The notes under the pieces are model-generated. The model saw only the letters and a program-made list of their open reading frames with translations, had not been told where the DNA came from and did not search any database. Shown here piece after piece: positions 62,201-64,000 of a stretch of DNA of 64,000 nucleotides. Made by a program: the position numbers and the translations under genes. Source of the stretch: Marchantia polymorpha subsp. ruderalis (lineage: Eukaryota > Streptophyta > Marchantiopsida > Marchantiales > Marchantiaceae); contig AP031358.1 in assembly GCA_037833965.1 (NCBI GenBank), positions 16,810,001 to 16,874,000 on the forward strand. The letters are read 5' to 3'. The stretch's first letter is position 1. Every line of letters starts with the position of its first letter.

Positions 62201-64000
62201 TTATTTCTTCCCTTTTTTAAACCGGTGAAACAAGTGTTGATGGTACAGGTCTAACCCCATCAGTTTTACATTCAAACGAAGAAACCTGAGCACAAGAAAT
62301 GGATATCACAAACTTTTAACAAAGCGAGTGACAACTAAGTCCACTTCATGCAGGGCAAACGCATTGCAAGCAGGCACATCCCCTGGTTGGCTAGAAACTT
62401 TCCAAAAGAGCAATGAGACCCTAGAAAAGATTCAAAAGAATCTCGAAGATTATCTTGAAACGAAGCGCATGGCTTTCCCAAGATTTTACTTTCTTTCCAA
62501 TGACGAGCTACTGGAGATTCTCGCACAAACACGAAACGTGCAAGCTGTGCAGCCTCATATGTCTAAGTGCTTCGGTAAACTACTGTCTTTATGAAAGATT
62601 GTTCTCTCCCAAACAAACATGCTAATGGTTAAAAGGTGGAAATTGCAGCTCTGACTAGTCCAATGTCACTCTGTGCCTTCGTGCTTTAACTGCGAAGTAG
62701 AAATGTAATTCAACATTACTGGTTTGGCTAAATAGACCTCTTTTGGATTTCCATCAGGCTTATACATTCCTGAAAGTTCGGGAGGCCTAGGCTTCGGCGT
62801 TGTAAGTGCGATAGCTAATCCAATCTGATGACAACAGATGGCATTCGAAGTTTAGACTTTGGTGAGGATCCTAAAAGCATAGACATATATGCTATGATAT
62901 CTGGAGAGGGAGAAAGAGTCGGCCTGGGCAAAAACTTGAAGGCTAGAGGAAACGTGGAGAATTGGCTGACATCTGTTGAACAGAATATGGTTTCTAGTCT
63001 GCGGAGGTGTGGCCACGCTTTGATCCTAGACCAGTTAGTTCTTCATATAATCCATGTATGACCTAAACGTCATGGAGATGTCTTTTAAGTTTTAGCGGCT
63101 TGAAAGTTACATAGTAGCATCCTTCAATAAGACCAGTGGGATTGTAGACAAGCTATTCCTTCTCCTGATATACGTTGACATTGCCTACTTTGACAGATTA
63201 GCAAAGGCAGCTGTTCAGGATTATGATAAAAGACCACGCCCTCAGTGGACACTGCTGCATGCTGCGCAGCTGGTGGTTATGACTAGCCAAATATACTGGA
63301 GTAAAATGGTCGAAGATGCTCTGAAAGGAGGAGGAGAGAAAAGTGTAGAAACTCTTCTTGTAGAGTCCTTGAATCTTTGTATCTCTCAGCTTGAAGCCTT
63401 ATCGGTTTTGGTCAGAGGAGAACTCAAATCCCTGCAGAGGAAGATATTATGTGCCCTGATTACGATTGATGTCCACGCAAGAGATATTCTCGATGATATG
63501 ATTCGGTAAGCCCTTTCTCTTTCGAAGTTCTTGTTTGCTGTTGTAACCAACATTCTTGTGTTTTCTCTCTTTATGCAGGGCTCTTTAGAATGTGTTACAT
63601 GTATGTACGGGCCCTAGGTTTCCAACCGGTGGAAAGCCCACCAGCCTCCGCGCTTTTATTGCTGGTGTTATAGCATTCTACAACGAGTTAGCTTGGCAGT
63701 GATCTCTAACGTAATTAGTGACACATTTTCAGCTAGGACAAGAGAAGTATCTTAACTATAAACTTTGTAACTATTTTGGTGATTATTTTAGAGTATTATC
63801 CACAGTTCCTTTGGACAGTTGCACTTGAATGTTGCAGGGAGAAGATTTTCAAATCTACTGAATTTGGTTGGCAAATGCAACTACGCTACTACTGGGATGA
63901 TGAACTGGAGGATAGTACTATTCGTCAAACAAATGCTCGTTTCACGTACGCTTATGAGTATCTTGGAGCACAGCCACGTCTTGTGATTACCCCTCTTACA
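53275..64000 (+). CDS. Axonemal dynein heavy chain, inner-arm type; tail and linker (3' end outside window)
   Basis: About 22 plus-strand exons were read: 53275-53806, 54025-54204, 54318-54394, 54523-54660, 54800-54922, 55206-~55875, 56437-56634, ~56942-57085 (unsure), ~57440-57532, 57706-57819, 58208-58300, 58716-59004, 59365-59471, 59974-60137, 60496-60670, 60838-60978, 61399-61529, 61822-62040, 62354-62574, 62838-63006, 63197-63505 and 63838-64000. Phases agree from 57706 onward and over the first six. The tail carries EFIYLQPPK, DQWERGYRSY and YWKSWKVWKHHVRRKK. Linker landmarks are LRDRHWKKIELEIS, FPRFYFLSNDELLEILAQTR, LKARGNVENWL and ARFTYAYEYLGAQPRLVITP. The window ends just before AAA1 and its Walker A, after about 1,480 residues. 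This fits single-headed inner-arm dyneins (DNAH1/3/6/7/12 group); the exact class is not resolved. It drives sperm flagellar beating. The N-terminal 180 residues are Ser/Lys-rich and probably disordered. Confidence 0.9.

Overview
This window looks like nuclear DNA of a land plant that makes swimming, flagellated sperm, most likely a bryophyte. The evidence is a spliced plant-type HP30 gene (Tim17/22/23 fold plus SAM domain), a spliced cytosolic ribosomal protein S15a gene with telo-box motifs upstream, and a large axonemal dynein heavy-chain gene, which flowering plants lack. Introns are mostly 100-600 bp and GT-AG. Species cannot be fixed from the sequence alone. There are no bacterial operons, rRNA genes or CRISPR arrays, and I saw no convincing tRNA.

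Layout. 0.2-3.8 kb is a graveyard of retroelements: a broken Ty3/gypsy-type element on the minus strand, then a broken Ty1/copia-type tail on the plus strand. 3.8-8.1 kb is AT-rich with no gene. 12.0-15.6 kb (minus) holds a complete six-exon gene for an 833-residue MULE-transposase-like protein with a SWIM zinc finger; every exon junction keeps frame. 17.0-18.1 kb (minus) has five phase-consistent exons of an unrecognised gene, next to a GC- and CT-rich island at 18.4-20.2 kb. 22.2-25.0 kb is AT-rich, with a 25-bp-arm perfect palindrome at its left edge. 25.4-27.7 kb (plus) is the RPS15a gene. 28.5-29.2 kb (minus) has exon-like blocks of an unrecognised gene. About 32-38 kb is a decayed LINE (endonuclease, reverse transcriptase, zinc-knuckle tail). 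38.3-42.9 kb is extremely AT-rich and empty. 44.05-46.29 kb (plus) is HP30. 47.67-49.14 kb (minus) is the 3' part of another unrecognised gene. From 53.275 kb to the right edge (plus) runs the dynein heavy chain, cut by the window just before AAA1.

The genes are single plant transcription units and do not form a shared pathway: cytosolic translation (RPS15a), organelle protein import (HP30), sperm motility (dynein) and a transposase-derived protein. Conserved genes sit in mid-GC islands separated by AT-rich or transposon-filled stretches. All exon coordinates were read by hand from GT/AG sites, reading phase and family resemblance; no alignment or transcript evidence was available. The least certain parts are the dynein stretch 55.88-57.44 kb and the three unrecognised minus-strand genes.
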